From assembly GCA_024734555.1 (NCBI GenBank), contig JANPWX010000026.1, positions 2,127,009-2,191,008 on the forward strand: a stretch of 64,000 nucleotides of DNA, in the 5' to 3' direction. The notes beneath the pieces are model-generated. The model was not told where the DNA came from, did no database searches, and was given only the letters and a program-made list of their open reading frames with translations. A program made the translations under genes and the position numbers. Shown piece by piece: positions 37,001 through 51,200 of the stretch (the stretch's first letter is position 1; the number at the start of each line of letters is the position of its first letter). This DNA comes from Trochalopteron elliotii (taxonomy: Eukaryota; Chordata; Aves; Passeriformes; Leiothrichidae).

Positions 37001-37753
37001 AGTGTTTGAACATTCTTGAATTTCTTTAAGAATAACCATAATTTTAACAAGCAACTCTTACATTATTGCTCTTTTTACAATTACCAGATGAACTGGGAAA
37101 AAAGTTAATAAGTCAGTTTACATAAAATTGAATACCTGTGTGAACAAGTCTACACTTTTCTCCTTATCTGGCATCACCAATACTTAGCCTACAGCATTTG
37201 CTGTATGACAGCATGCCTATATGTTCCAGATAACAATAGTTTTAAAAAAACATTCACAGAATTAATGCAGCCTGCTCAAAAGTGTGATCTACAAACACCC
37301 AAGGCATACACAGATGCAATTTGATCATTTATTTATCCCTCAGAAGAAAGGATGGAATATATTGGGAACCAAGAACAAACTGAGACACATAGCTTTCACA
37401 TCCCTGTTTTGCCAAAATCTCTTTACTTTCAGCCAGCACATGTTAACATCCATTTGCAGATGTTTCAGTGCTCGGACATTACCAATGCAGTTTCAGAACT
37501 CATTCTGCTATAGCAGTGTCTTAAAAGAGTGAGCACAAATCTTGACAAGTATTTTTTGAAAATGTTTCTTTACTACCTTCCTACACTCCCAAGAACTCAT
37601 CTCCTCTCTTTCTTTGCATAAGCAGCTCCATAACAGCAGTTTGTCACCTGGATGTGACAAAAAGTAGTATCATCATAAATCAAATAGAGCTGAAAATTAC
37701 AAAGCAAAGTAAACACCCAAAGCTTCTTCAAGCACCTTAGCAGACAGTAAAGA
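34015..37753. other. A+T-rich DNA, no supported gene
   Basis: Minus frame 35599-36024 (141 codons) and plus frame 36205-36483 have no recognised motif or splice logic. A possible 18-base microexon (35340-35357, minus) has a near-perfect acceptor and donor. A G run occurs near 36069. Confidence 0.45.
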
Positions 37754-38548
37754 AAGAATCATAGAATGGTTTGCAGATGCAAGGGACCTTAACATCTAGC
37801 TCCAACACTTCCACGGATGGGGGACGCCTGTAACTTCTCTGGCAACCTGTTTCAGTGTCTCACCACCTCACAGTAAAGTATTTTTTCCCTAATATCTAAT
37901 CTAAACCTACTTTCAGCCTGAAGTCATTCCCCCTTGTCTTGTCACTACATGCTCTTGCAAGTACTCTCTCTCCATCCTTTTTCGTAGGTTCCCTTCAAGT
38001 ACTGGAAGGCAGCAATTAGGTCACCCTCAAGTCTTCTTTTTCAAGCTGAACAGTCTCAATTTTTTCAACCCTTCTCCATAGAAGAGGTGTACCACCATCT
38101 AAACAACTTGGTGGCCTCTTCTGGACTTGCTCCCTGTCCTTCCTGTGCTGGGAGCCCAGAGCTGGATGCAGCCCTGCAGGTGGGGTCTCTGCAGAGCAGA
38201 GCAGAGGAGCAGATTCCCCTCCCTGCCCTGCTGCCCACGGTGTTTTAGACACAGCCCAGGACACGTTTGGCTCTCTGGGCTGTGAGTGCACACGGCTGGG
38301 TCATGTCCAGCCTTGTCACCCACCCCACACCCTTCTTGGCAGGGCTGTTCCTGACCTGTGCTGATATTGGGGATTTCCCCAACCCAGGTGCAACACCTTG
38401 GTCCTGTTAAACCACACAATGCTCCCATGGACCCACTTCTTGAGCTGGTCCAGGTCCCTCTGGACACCATCCCATCCTTCAGGTGTGTCCACTCAACACC
38501 ACTCCACCACTCAGATCAGTGTCATCTGCAAATCTGCTGAGGGTGCAA
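37754..38548 (-). mobile_element. CR1, longest copy in the window
   Basis: About 795 bases of CR1 in minus orientation. The 3' terminus is at 37754, where the plus strand reads AAAGAATCATAGAATGGTTT, the reverse complement of the terminal ATTCTATG-type repeats. The order of landmarks matches CR1 from that end: TCAGCCTGAAGTCATTCCCC, CTTGTC, CTGGAAGGCAGCAATTAGGT, a GAGCCCAGAGCTGG block, AGGTCCCTCTGGA and GTCATCTGCAAATCTGCTGA. It is 5' truncated. The frames at 38016-38470 are internal to this repeat. Confidence 0.95.
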
Positions 38549-41255
38549 AAAGGCTGTTCCAAAAGGTTTAATGGGAGATATCATCTTAGTTGTATCTTTA
38601 CTAATAGCCATGAATAAAACAACACTGGATTGTATAAGAGGTAAAACAACAGTCATTAGAAGAAAAAAAAAAAAAGATACAGAAGTGTAAATTACCAGAT
38701 GAAAAACACAAGCAAAAGACACAAAGGACAAAGGTTCTAAATCTGAGGGGCTGATCAAGCTCAAGTTCACCCATGCTTGGACTTCCAATGGGTCTGTCAA
38801 GTGATAGGCACATACGCACAGAGCCCCTGCAGTAGCTTCACTGAAATATGGCACATAAGAAAACAGTCTTGTCAACTATTATTATCATGTACAAGAATAT
38901 AGGGGGTTTGACCAAATGTAGAAGTCACAGGGAAAAATAAAAGTCATTACAACACATGGGCAACAATACACCCAAACCCACATTTTTAGTTACATTTGCT
39001 TATGGTTTTTTGTTGCTTTCTTAGACAGAATCCAGAAAGACAGATGGTTCTAACAAACACCACATAGAACACCACTACCACTGTAGTACCACACAGAACA
39101 CTTATAAATAAGGTGAACACAACAAGTTACAAAGAAATAAAAAAATCCAAATATTTAGTTAAAAGGGAATACAGCAAAGTAGTACAGAGAGGTATCACTA
39201 TAATCTTTTCATTATTAAGCTCTTTTCCAAATTTGGTTATGACAAATGAAAGCATTTAAAAAAACAGTTAAAAAACCATTATGAAAAAGCATTTATGAAC
39301 TAATAAAAAAATACTTGCTTACTATTTGATAACATGACAGTTTTGAGAGCCCACAATGTAGCCACGAGAGAAGTAAATACTATGATAACAGCAAAACTAT
39401 TCGAGCCTTTCTACAAATTGCTCTCAAGAGCCAATCTAGTCATTTCCTTCAGATTAATTCAAAATCAGGAGAGCTGCAGAAAAAAAGAGTCTGTTCTGCA
39501 AGGGAGTATTCCCAAAATGCTGGCTATGGTAAAACACAGAAGAGGTCACAGGCAATTGCAGCTCTCTAGAAATAAAGTTAACTAGAATATACACAAGGCT
39601 ATTAAAAGACAAAGCTGACCTAGTAACACAAGCACCACTGCAATGGGAATTTGGAAAGGAATACAAACAGTTTAGGAAATACTCTGCTGCATAGAAGTCT
39701 GACACTGCAAAAGATGGATTCAGTCAGGCAGTGGCTTCTTCTATTTCAGTCCTAAAAAAAGGCTCAAGTGTATCATGTAGAAAAACAAAACAAACTCTCT
39801 CCTCATTTTATTAACAAACCAATTTATTAGTTGAAGCCCACCATGTGATTTTTGACTGCTTAATTTGGTAAAACTTATACTACAAATTCTGTATATAAAC
39901 CATTATAATTTATACATGCTCACCCACATAAACAATTCCTAAATGCTTGCAACTTAAACACCGAGATCAAAATTCTGTATTTTTTCTTCATTGTGCTTTT
40001 ATTAAAGGTTACATAAACCTTTCTGTCAAGGACAGAAACAAGGAGAAACCTTTAAAAGAATAAAATTACATGGAGTTAAATTTGTTTTCTAGAAGTAGTA
40101 AATATATCTGCCTTCTCCTAATTTGCTGTCCCTGAGGAGTCAGTAACATATCAGCCATCTGCCCTTTATGAGAAAACACCTGTAGGAGATGGTACAATAG
40201 CTTGCATCATTGAGCTACAGCTACTTTAACTATTTATTACCTCGATAATTAGAATGGTTGGCTTTTAAGATTATGGTTATCCTTGCCATAAAATAAAAAG
40301 GAACAAAGAAAGCATGTGACTAAGCACAAGCATTCTACCAAGTCAAAGAGACGTAAGCACAGCATACTCAACTATTTGTAGTATTGGGAAGACTTATTTA
40401 AAAGTTTAAGAAACAAAAAGGGAAAGAAAAAAATAGAAAATCACTAAAAACCACCATGACTGAAATACTAGCAAGGGTTTTTTTCATTCCAGCTCAGTGT
40501 CCCAGCCCACTTTAGAAGAGCAATTTGTCAGCAGAAGAGAGGGAAATTAAGTCATTCATTTCCTGCTATTAGTACTATTAGCAGGCAGAATGGTGCCCTG
40601 CCTTGCTCAGGGGAATTTAATAGGTGAAGGTTTATACTGCATACCTTACTGTTTGGAATAGTAACATAGTTAAACAGATTAGGTAGGAAGTTTGTATAAC
40701 TCACCGAGGGCAATGCTGCCTGCTGGTATCACTCACTCCTCTCCAGTCCCTGCCTCGTGTCTGTCCCAAGCTAAGCTGCTTGCTTTCAGCTTAAGAAACA
40801 GGGCGTGTAGATGAGCGAGTGACAGACACTTGGGATTACACTCAGGTGTCAATCTGACAATTATGAAGTTAATACCACTAAGGAGAGAGGTATCCCCAGT
40901 TCCTCATTCTTTAGCACCAGCCCAGGCACAATAATTGGTTTCAGGATTCTCAAACCAGTAAATTGAGTTCCCTCGGATCTCTCTTTACCATCTCAGCTCT
41001 GGCACAAATCCTTCCCTATTATCCTTCCTACCTTTCAGAACCATAATGAGGAGGAGGAAGGCAGTATGATTAACCATAGATCATTTTCTTCCATGAGGTG
41101 AAACAGAGAAATTTTAGTTCTTGCATACCTCTGAGACAGAGTCCTTTATCAGCCTTCACCCACACCCTTAATGCCATGAGTTACAAATACATGAATGAAC
41201 TCTTCTTGCCATTAAAGCTTTCAAAACACCCCACTACCATAATAAACAAGCCTAC
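38549..41255. other. A+T-rich DNA, no supported gene
   Basis: No repeat family was recognised. Minus strand 40241-40281 has a pyrimidine-rich acceptor (CCTTTTTATTTTATGGCAAG), 41 open bases and donor GAG/GTAATA. Minus strand 40691 has donor TCG/GTGAGT but no clear acceptor. Neither is called. Confidence 0.45.
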
Positions 41256-41300
41256 CTGATGTTGTCACCAAGAACTGAGTTGCACAGACTGCAGCAGCTA
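41256..41300 (-). CDS. candidate short exon (Cys-rich)
   Basis: Minus-strand acceptor CAACTGTTTTAATTCAG, 45 bases, donor CAG/GTAGGC. The open frame starts one base into a codon and encodes SCCSLCNSVLGDNI. Splice signals are good, but the exon is short and has no confirmed partner. Confidence 0.22.
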
Positions 41301-44300
41301 CTGAATTAAAACAGTTGAAAGAGAAGGAAAAACCTCACTGCAGGCAGTAGAGCAATCAACACTGAACTTAATGCAAGTGGGGGTTTTTCACTTCCACTTA
41401 GTAATTTCTATGACAAGATTCTTCTGATGAGCATGTATTAAGTTTAAAATGCCCTTTTTTTCCCACTGTTCATCAGCTACCTGTCCCAAGATTTACTCTG
41501 TGTGCCAAGCATATTATTCTCCTTCTGCAACTCTGAACTGACACCAATTCTGTAAGACATTTAATATAAAAGTCCACTCACGTTTGTGAAAGGAGTTCAA
41601 AAGTTGGAATAAAACTGGACAGAAAACCTTGACCAGAATTTTGAGAAAATAAATAAGGGCAAGCAACATTTCAGAGGGTATAATTAAAGCTTCATCTTCT
41701 GGAGACCAATAATTTTGGATTTCTCAGAAACCCCATGCAGCGATAACTTATTGCTCAATTTGGGTGGTACAAAGTATTGTTTCTCCCACTTTGCCTCCTC
41801 TTCCCACCAGCTCTGGGCTATTCAAAGTGACTCACAAGAATTTAGAATGGTTCCAGTTGTGTTAAATTCATGTTTCCTAGCTAAGCATCTTCAGTGTATT
41901 AAGCATTAAGCTATGTTAAAAAGATAAGAGAGGAATGGATCAGAAGATCTATGCAGGCCTCACCCACTGAGAAAAAAATAAGCTGCCCCACTTAACTTTC
42001 TGAACAAGTCACAGAAATATCAATTTGTTCATAAACTTGAGTTAAAATATTACCTAGAAACATTTGTTGAACCACAAGGAAGCCAAAACCAACTTAATAT
42101 ATTTGTACCCCTTTTGATAAACACCTAAGATCACAGAGAAGCAGGGCTGCCTCACAAGTAACTCCAGCATCATTCAGCTTCCAATAAGCCCATCACAATC
42201 AACAAGACAGGAAAATCCTCAATATTTTCTTTGAAGATGAAAGAATTACTTCCCCAATTTATCCTTTCATTTTTTCTATTGAATATATTTTGCTGTCAAT
42301 TAAGCTTACAATTTGGTTCTCTTATTCTTAAGAAATGAGCGAAGGGGAAAATCAATTACAGTTAGGAGAATAGCAACTTTATTTCCTCAGCTCTTCACTC
42401 AGTTCTTACGCTCCACAGCAGTTATACAGTTTGAAAAACATTGCTGCTTGCTTTGTTGAGCTATAAATATGTTCCTTTGAAAGAAGGAAGGAGAGATGGA
42501 TCTGTAAATTCAAAGCTCAGTGCCCACAAATGAGACTACACACACAATTACAAACTTAGAAAAGCTAGTATAGATAAAGTTATATTTAAAATACTAAGCT
42601 GCTAATAAAAGCCTGGATTTGTTATAAGCAGAGTCTATAGATCCAAAGTGAGAAATGTAGAAGGAATATAATTCAGACTCATTCACTAAGTCCAGACACC
42701 AGCTGATCCTGACAAATACAAGGTATTACTAGCTTGACTTTTTTTTTTTTGAAACTAGAGGACCAAAAAAACAAAACCAAAGCCTGAGAGTCAGAGCTAT
42801 CCATATCTGTCAAATGAGGCTGGAAAACAGCTGTTGGTTCTGCTGAAGAAGTTTGTTTCTGATATACATTCTTTTGCCATCCTCCCATCAGCACCCAAAC
42901 AGGATTTCCTGTATTAAACTCGTTTTTCAGCATTAAATAGCATGCACAGGGAGTCCAGCTCTAAAAAAATTGACATTAAAAGCACAGTGCTTATCTTTTG
43001 CATAGCTACTGAGTGATGAGTCCCATTACCTGGAATTAGTACTTCTAAAAGAAAAATATTATTCCTTTTTTTCCCCAGGTTTCACTATGATCAGAAAAAT
43101 CCCAAATGTTTTTGTCCAGTTCATTTAAAAATAACAACTCCTGCTACAGGCAAAAGCTCCAAGAGGTGCAGTAAGGGAGAAATCTGTGCTGTTGCACTTT
43201 CTGGGAATCTACTGTTTGGTGGTATCACAACTCCTCAGCTCCACCAGATGCTGCTTTAGGTGTAAGGACAAAATCCATTTAGGAAACTGAACGAGATCAT
43301 ACTTGAACACATTGATATCAGTATTAGGATAATTTCTGTGTACCATCTTTTTCTGTTGAGTAAAAGTTGTCATTTGCTGTAGCAAATGAAAGACGACAAT
43401 TGCTTATAAGAAAAGCATCGCTTAAGCTGATTTGGGATGTGACACCTCTCTCGTTACCAAACACTTAGCATCTATAACCTTCCTTGCCGCAGTCAAAGAA
43501 GAATCCTGGGCATTTGCACTTCATAAATATAGCAACAGTTGCACCCAGGAGCTGGTCCCACACAGCAGCTGTGCTGTAAAACTGAATCAGAGAAATTAAG
43601 CGCCAAAAAGATTGCCCACAGCATCAGCTGGCACATCCTCCACAAGCACATGCACACCAGGTGCCTCTACAGCACAGCCCCAGCCACCTCGTGCCACCAG
43701 GCAGCTGGTGAGTCACCTGCCTTATCACGTCCTCTGCAGCAAACTCTCTCTGCAGTATCTCATTAGAGATACGGTCCCTGAAAATTCTGATTCCATTTGT
43801 CCTCCTTCCCCTATTTCATTAATTCTATAAGCACTTTTGTCCACCACTCCTCACTCTAGGGTTTTCCAAATTCCAAGTCAGAAAACTCACAGGTCATTAC
43901 AACCATCTTTCTCTTCTTCCCTCTATTAAATTATGCAAATAGAACAGATAAGCATCCAGTAAAGTCAATCGTCACTCTACCTCCTTAAATTTCAAACTCA
44001 GAATGAGGAGGTTTAGGGACCCCTTGCCAGGACCATCAGTTAGGTTACAACAAGCATTAAAAGTTAGAGGTGAAAGCACAAAAAGGGTTACAATGAGAAG
44101 GTGAGAAGCAAAACAGTTCTAAGGGAGACTGAGTAGGACCTAGACAACTCCTTGAAGGCTGCCTTCAGGAAGGGTTACACACCAGCAGAACTATCTTTGG
44201 CAGCAATTCACTCAAAGGAGACAGGAATTAGTGGTCATTTTTGGTTTACTCTGCAGAAATTAATTTTCCTTCATCCATGCTCTTCCAACAGCCCTGCCAG

Positions 44301-47300
44301 AAAAGTGTAAAAGATACATTTGATACACCAAAATGTATCATTAAAAGTGTTTGTTTCACCCTCCTTACTACACAACCACACCAGCCAACAATTTTCCAAC
44401 ACTTGAGATTCCAGAGCAATCCTAATACCTCATAACAAACCTGTGCCCATCCTGAAACCACAGTCAGCTTTCCAGTTTGAGGTTTACATCTTCTGCCAGC
44501 ACTCATACCACCCCAGTCTTCCTCAGTCATGATGGATATTTGGTAATTCATTCTTGACTATGACATTATTAGGACCATATATTATTTGGGGAAAAGCAAA
44601 GTTTTGTTTTTTGAAAAAATTACATAATTTGAGCAAAGATGGAGCCATAAGACTGAACATAAACATGCCCTAAAGTAAGTTATAGCTTCTAGAATATCCA
44701 TACTTCTGTAATGAGCTGCATTTTATCTGAGCACAGTGAAGTCCTCCACTGTTGGGTTCTTCCCCAGACAGGACAAGTATGCATCATTTTCATTTGTTTT
44801 CAGAGAGAAAACACTATAAGAAAACATCTCTCATTAAATTCTTCTCCATTTGGCATTTAGATTGTATAACATTCTGAGGTTTAAGGAACTAAACCGAAAT
44901 AACAGAATAAAAGAACTCCTTCTTCTTGAAAAATAGGTCTTTACCACTAAAATCTGAAGAGTTCCCATCTGCAAACATCTTTCTTCCTCCTTGGTGAGGA
45001 GGAAGATTTTCTTCCTCCTAAATCTTCAAGAAAACAAAACTGATTTTTTTCTAAAGTAGATATCCACTGGATATTTTTTATATGATCAACAGGATCCATT
45101 TTTATTTGGAACTGCACAAAAATAAGGGGATGTAGTCACTATTTTTAGACATGCCACACCAATATGAAAATATTTTCATGTCAACGAAAGCCAATAAGTT
45201 ACGATATCTGACTAATGACCTTTAATGAACTCTTAAGTTCCCTTGGACAGCATGCATTACATACATTATTTTGTTTGGGGTAAAATATCTCAATTTCTCT
45301 CTCAGTAAAAATCAAGTATTTATTTTTACAACATTTTGTATAAAACAAGGCCACAAAATCAAGCTACAGACTTGACACACCTTATTATAAACCCTAGCAG
45401 GTCAATGCTGACAATACCCACAACAGACTATGGAAGTGGAGGGAGAAAAAACTCCTTAAAGGACAGGTTTTGGGAAAAGAGGAGCTCAGAGGTGAAGGTG
45501 ATAGATAGCAGATGCCAACAAATATATATAAAATTTATATATTCAAGAACCACTGCAGTGTTGGAAAGCTTCTGAAAAAGGTATGTAGCTTGTATCACCA
45601 AGTTCAAGCATTACAACATCTCAACTAAAGTAAAAGAACTGCAGGCTAAATGAATTCACAAGGTCAGGACCAAAGAGAGCTATCTTTTTATGCCTCAATT
45701 ATCGAACAAAACCTGTACACACATCCTTTTTCCTAACAATATTGTGTTTAATACAGTGGCATAATCATACCACATGGCTCAAGAAGCCTTACTGCAAGCA
45801 CTTAGTAAAAATTCTTGTCCATTTATTCAAATTAATTAGCCAGTAAAGGTTTTAAGTCAACCTGAAGCTTGTCTACAGAGAAATTGCAAGGGAGTTTATG
45901 CACTTCAATGTATTCCTGAACATGCATATAAGGGGTATCAAGGTTGTAACATCAAAAATGCACTTGTAGGATGCAGCATAGCCTTTCCAGTGGAGAAAGA
46001 CACTGGCCATTTCAAGAGCAGTGTTTACCAGGGTGGTTCAGCTTAGAAGGTCCTGCACCTGGGAAAATGACAGAAGTAAGAATACAACAAAATATTTCAA
46101 TACTATAAAAATTTCAGCTAAGGCTCCTAAACTATTGAGTATAGGGAAGGTGCCATAAGAAAGGCCTTTTTCATCAGGTCAGTATCAACAAGAACAGAGC
46201 TTTTCACTTTTACAGGTTAAGAGTTCTTTGTCTGCCATTGAAACTCGTTAATTTGTTATTTAATTGCACTCTAATATTAAACTTTTACTAATTTTTCTCC
46301 CACAATATTACTCTCTAACTTCTTTAAGACTTGGGACAATGCAAGTATCACAAAAAAATCCATCTCAAAGAGACTGCTAGGATTGATAACTTTGCCATTA
46401 CTAGGCAGTGCCATAAAGATATTATAGCAAGTTAATAAGCCCAGAGCACAAGAATATATTTGCATACTTATTTTACAGTGTTTACTTCCTTCCTATTTGC
46501 TTCACAAGTGAGCTGGCATTACTTCTTGCAATTAAATCCTGCATTTTAAATAACAGCATAAAATTGCATCAATTCCACCCAATACAAACCAGGCCTCTCC
46601 CGAAGCCACAAAGACTGCTTTTCTTCTGTCATTCACTTGTCCAATATGCAAAGCATAGCTGTCAATCAGTTACCATCCCTGACAGCATAATTGCTGAAGA
46701 GAACGTGAAAAACATGAGGAGGGTTGGGACCAAAAGAGATACCAGCAACATTCCTCCTTGCACACATTAGTACTAATTTAGGATTCTGCTTCATTAAGAT
46801 TCCTTTCCAGTCACTATTAGAGCAAAACAAGGAATCCACAGAGGAAGGCTGAGAAGGCCTTAAAAGCCAGCACTGCCAAATAAGCTTGGGTTGCCCCACT
46901 TCTGCTCATTTCAAAAGCAAGCAGTAGCATCATTCACCAATAGATGCCTCATCTTTGAGGAGCTGGTTTGTCTTTACCAATAGCTCCAAGATCCCACTTT
47001 CTAACTTCTTACCTCAGCCTGAGCATACGTGCGGGTTTTCCTCTGTGAATGCCTACCAAAACTACATCTCACTGAATGAATGGCATCTTTCTTCTCATTT
47101 TACTGCTGCCAATTTAGTATTCTATCCGCAAAATTTGTTAGAAAAATTTTCAGGTGTCTGCCTCATGTGAAGTAATATCACCCCTTGTAGCACTCAAGTA
47201 AATATTTAAGCTCATGAAAGTTACTTAACAGCTATGAAGCACAGAGGAGCAGGAGTTTTTCTGGAGTCATGATCTGCACAGATATTTCTGCAAAACATGA

Positions 47301-48041
47301 TGCAACAGAAGTGACATTTTTCACTACTGGGAGGCAGCCATTCCTTACAGGACCCAAAAGTACCTTTTCTTTTCAGTCTATGCTGACTGAAAGTGTAGCT
47401 TTTACCAATGCAAGCATAAATGAGAAATACTGGTGCATACTAAGCCATTTATTATGGTTTTTAAATAACTCAAACCCCTGTTCCAAATCCCTAATTCAAA
47501 ATTTTAAAGAAGGAAATAAAACCAGAGATTCTCTATAGCCATATCCAGCTCCAGGCTTTGCAGATATTTTAGTATCTGTGATCTAGAAAAACATTTAACA
47601 TGTTAAAAAAAATTTGAAAATTTTATCAATATCATTGACTTGCATTTGACTAATTCTTGGCCTTGAAAATATCAGCCATTTATTAGCCACTATTAAAATT
47701 TTATATTATCTAAAGAATTTCTGGTTTTCTTACAGAAGGTTATTTATATTCCACTTCCAGAAACGGAAATTCAAAGTTTCCTGAGATAAAAATGTTTGTG
47801 ACTCACTGCAGGGGCTTTGCAAGACACATCCCTTCAAATCTGAGCAAGTCAGGCGGTCTGGGTAGCTTATATAAATCTGAAGAAAAACATTTTCTTCAGG
47901 TTCCACCAACACGCCAATTCTAGAGTTCTATTTTCAATCATGCTTTGATGGCGATAGCACACAAGCAAAGGATGTTGTCTGAGTAATTTTAAGAGTTGCA
48001 AAAATTCATAATTTAGAAATACTATAGACTTATCTTCTAGA
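41301..48041. other. A+T-rich DNA, no supported gene
   Basis: The stretch is mostly intron-like. Short perfect inverted repeats occur at 43370-43389, 44313-44339, 44997-45019 and 45164-45179 (ATGAAAATATTTTCAT). Weak minus-strand exon candidates lie at 43030-43044 (15 bases) and 47013-47042 (RKTRTYAQAE, donor GAG/GTAAGA). A T run is at about 42739-42750. Confidence 0.45.
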
Positions 48042-48244
48042 TATAAGGAAGAATTATTATTTTTTTTTTATGATGAGGGCAGTGAATGACTGGCACAGGT
48101 TGTCCAGAGTGGCAGATGCCCCTTCCCTGGACACACTCCAGCTCAGGTTGGCCAACCTGACCTAGCAGAAGACAGCATTGCTTTTTGCCCAGCTGGACTA
48201 GATGACCTTTAAAGGTCCCCTCCAACCCAAACCATTACATTAAT
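48042..48244 (+). mobile_element. CR1 fragment, plus orientation
   Basis: Forward CR1 3' end: an ATAAGGAAGAATT block, a T run, then GCACAGGTTGTCCAGAGTGG, CCTTCCCTGGA, CTAGATGACCTTTAAAGGTC and CCTCCAACCCAAACCATTAC. The terminal ATTCTATG repeat is degraded. It is the only forward CR1 among the copies seen. The minus frame at 48037-48225 is internal to it. Confidence 0.93.
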
Positions 48245-51200
48245 TTGGGGGGGCTTAAAAAAAATAATTCAGGTGGCAAGAGAGAAAATGAACTTGCAAC
48301 ACCTGAAAGAAGCAACAGAAGCAATTTTGGTTTGTGTCCTCCCTTTCTCTTCTGTGGAAACATCAAAAGATAATTTAATAGATTAAACTTCTGCAGCTTT
48401 GTATAAAACACAATAAATTAATTCTGATGGCCACCACTGCATTTTCAGAAAAGCCTTTTGCTAGTATATTTACAACTAATGAAACTTATAAAAGTGAAAC
48501 ATCTCATAAGCAAACTCCACTAGTTCAGACAACTTAAGAAGCTGCTGTATGACTAAATAAAGTATATTTCTCTGTTTAGCAGAGGGAAGGAATTTCCCCT
48601 CCCAACGCCCTAAAGGCTTTTGATGCATTTTTTTCCTTTTCACAGAAGAAATGATTAATAGCTATGGCTTAAATCCAATGTACAGTTTTGGCAGCTGCTG
48701 ATGGACTGCTCCATCTACTTGCTGCTCCCTCTTTGCTACACTCAACACGTGCTATTAAGTGCATGCTGTCAAAAGTGCTAAAATGATTCACTTTTAAATG
48801 TGGTAAATCTAGATAGTGACTACTTGAAGAAGTTGCTTCTTAACTGCAGGTGTAGAAAAACAAACATTTTTCCCGTCAAATATGGCATGTCAGCTTTCAA
48901 AGTATATAAAAAGAACCATCAGGTAAAAAAAAAGTTGTAACTTTTTCCACTGTCTGCAGAGTAAGCTGTAATTAAACCGATTGCAAACCTTCCTATGAGC
49001 AACAACGCAGCCATGAAAAACAAGCTCTTACGACTACTGGAAGTCTATTTTTTGCCTCCACAGTTTACACAAGTAGCGTTGTCTCTAAAATTACTGTTTA
49101 GCCATGATGGAAAAAGATCTGTTTTCAGATTACCAAAATAAAACTTCTCTCTCGAGTACAGTCTGGAACCAAGACTTAGGAAAAACTTTACTTGAGAGAT
49201 TTATGTATTTAAGAACACTATGCCGTGATTTTTGTTTCAATCCCTGGCATGCAATATAGCCTTTCAGAGAACAAGAGCATCCCAAACACAAATACAGATG
49301 CTACTCCTAACACTTCAAGATCATTAAAAAATCAAATAAATGCTTGGCTGTCTTAAGATACTAATGAGTAAATACATTTCATTTCCAATAGCGACCAAAG
49401 GTTGAGTCTTTGTCAGGTTTTAGAATATGTTCCTGTACAGAAATAAGAGCCGATAAGCTTTACTGTAAAAGAACAAATTGGAGATAATGGGCATCTTGAA
49501 GGGTTTTTTATTTTCTTCATACTTTCCAGTTTTATTTGATGTATTAATTTTTAATGTTGCTCATGTTTTGAAGCAGTGTTAGCAGCATATCCAATGCCAG
49601 CACCAATAATTTCCTTCTGTTTTCTTTTGGTCTGCCTGGTTTTAAGTAAAGAATTAAAAACGTAATTATTCCATGTAAGGACATCTTAGTGAAATTGGAA
49701 GCTCTTGCTTGCTTTAATTGACATTAGGAGTGTTGATTTTAATTTCAAATTGGCATAACCAGTTTTTAAGCAACAAAATAATTTAAATATTTAAATACTT
49801 TAAACCTGTATTTGCAGGCACTATATTGTCAATGAAAGTGGGACAAAAAACATTAACTAGCTCTCAATTTTCTCTCTACAAGCACTGTTTGGTAGCCAAG
49901 CATAAATGTATAGAAAGGTTGCTTTTCTTATTAATTCACTAAAAGTATCTCTGGTCTCCCCATAGGAAAATTTTATCCTCCTCCTCAAACCATACAATCA
50001 TGTATCTATGGATTCCCCTCTCTCCCCTTATAACAGGGAGTACTTCTTTTTGAAAGACGTACTAGACTAGCAAAAATCAAAAATCATACTACAAAAGGCC
50101 CAGTCAATCCATGCTCCTGCTTCTCTGCCTGAAATACAGTCATTATTCCAAGCTTTACTTTTAAGTCAGCCTGCCTAATGGTTTAATACAGCAATATTTA
50201 CCACCTTAGCATTCTTCCCTCATCCCTTTTGCTCTCCAAACGTGGTTTGTAGTGAGCTGCACCATGTTTTTGTAACCTATCAGAAAGTTATAGGATTGTT
50301 TCCTGTATGAATAGCAGCATAGTGACATGAGACATACCTATTGACACCACAGACACCCAAAAATTAGCTTAATTAGCTAACAGTCATTTAATTAGTCATT
50401 AATTACCTTAACAGTCACTTAATTCATAGGTGAAGTAATACTTATACAAAAAGAGAGCAAGGAGACTACAAACACTTCACTACATTTTATTAAAATGAAA
50501 GCTGTTATTATCACACCTACACTCTCTCCAGGCAGGTCTATAAAAGTAGCAGCCTGCAAAGCAGTCAAACTAACTGACACAAGTGGAGACATTTGCAAAA
50601 GCTGCTTTGCAAGAACAGTTACATCTCTTCTTAGAACAAAATGAGTATTTGGCGAGGTGACATGATCAGAAGAATTTTTGCTTGTGGGAACACTGATCAG
50701 AGCATAAGCTAGACTGGTGCCATTGCACAGGAGAACATCACTGACATTCCTCTTCCTTCTGAGCATCTCAGTCCAGACATGAGAAACTCCCACAACCTAC
50801 TGCATGCAATTTATATATATGACATCAGAGCCTATTAAATCAGTCCATGAACAGCTTTGCCAATACAGTTAATTTAAATCATGGAGATTCTCAAATCCAA
50901 TTACCATTAAAGTATATTTCTACCAGATTCTGAATGAAAACAACAAATAGTGGAGAGAAGAAAAAAAGTAGAAACAGCTAAATTCCTGGACATACTGAAA
51001 AAGCTCTTAACACAATTTTCTGCAATAAAAGATATTCACATACTTCCTTCTGTAAATGAAAATTAATAAGGTTACCTTAAAACTTATCTCAGATGTATTT
51101 AAGCAAAAACATGGGGTGAACCGCTATAATTCGAAGTCTACTTCTTTCTCTTTATATAAGCCTCCTCTGAAAGTTAGTTTCTTCTGCCCCTACAGTAAAT

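Noticed and set aside
38016..38470. Overlapping frames in a G+C-rich block
   Set aside because: They lie within the minus-strand CR1 copy and are by-products of that repeat.
48037..48225. Minus-strand frame
   Set aside because: It is the antisense of the plus-strand CR1 fragment.
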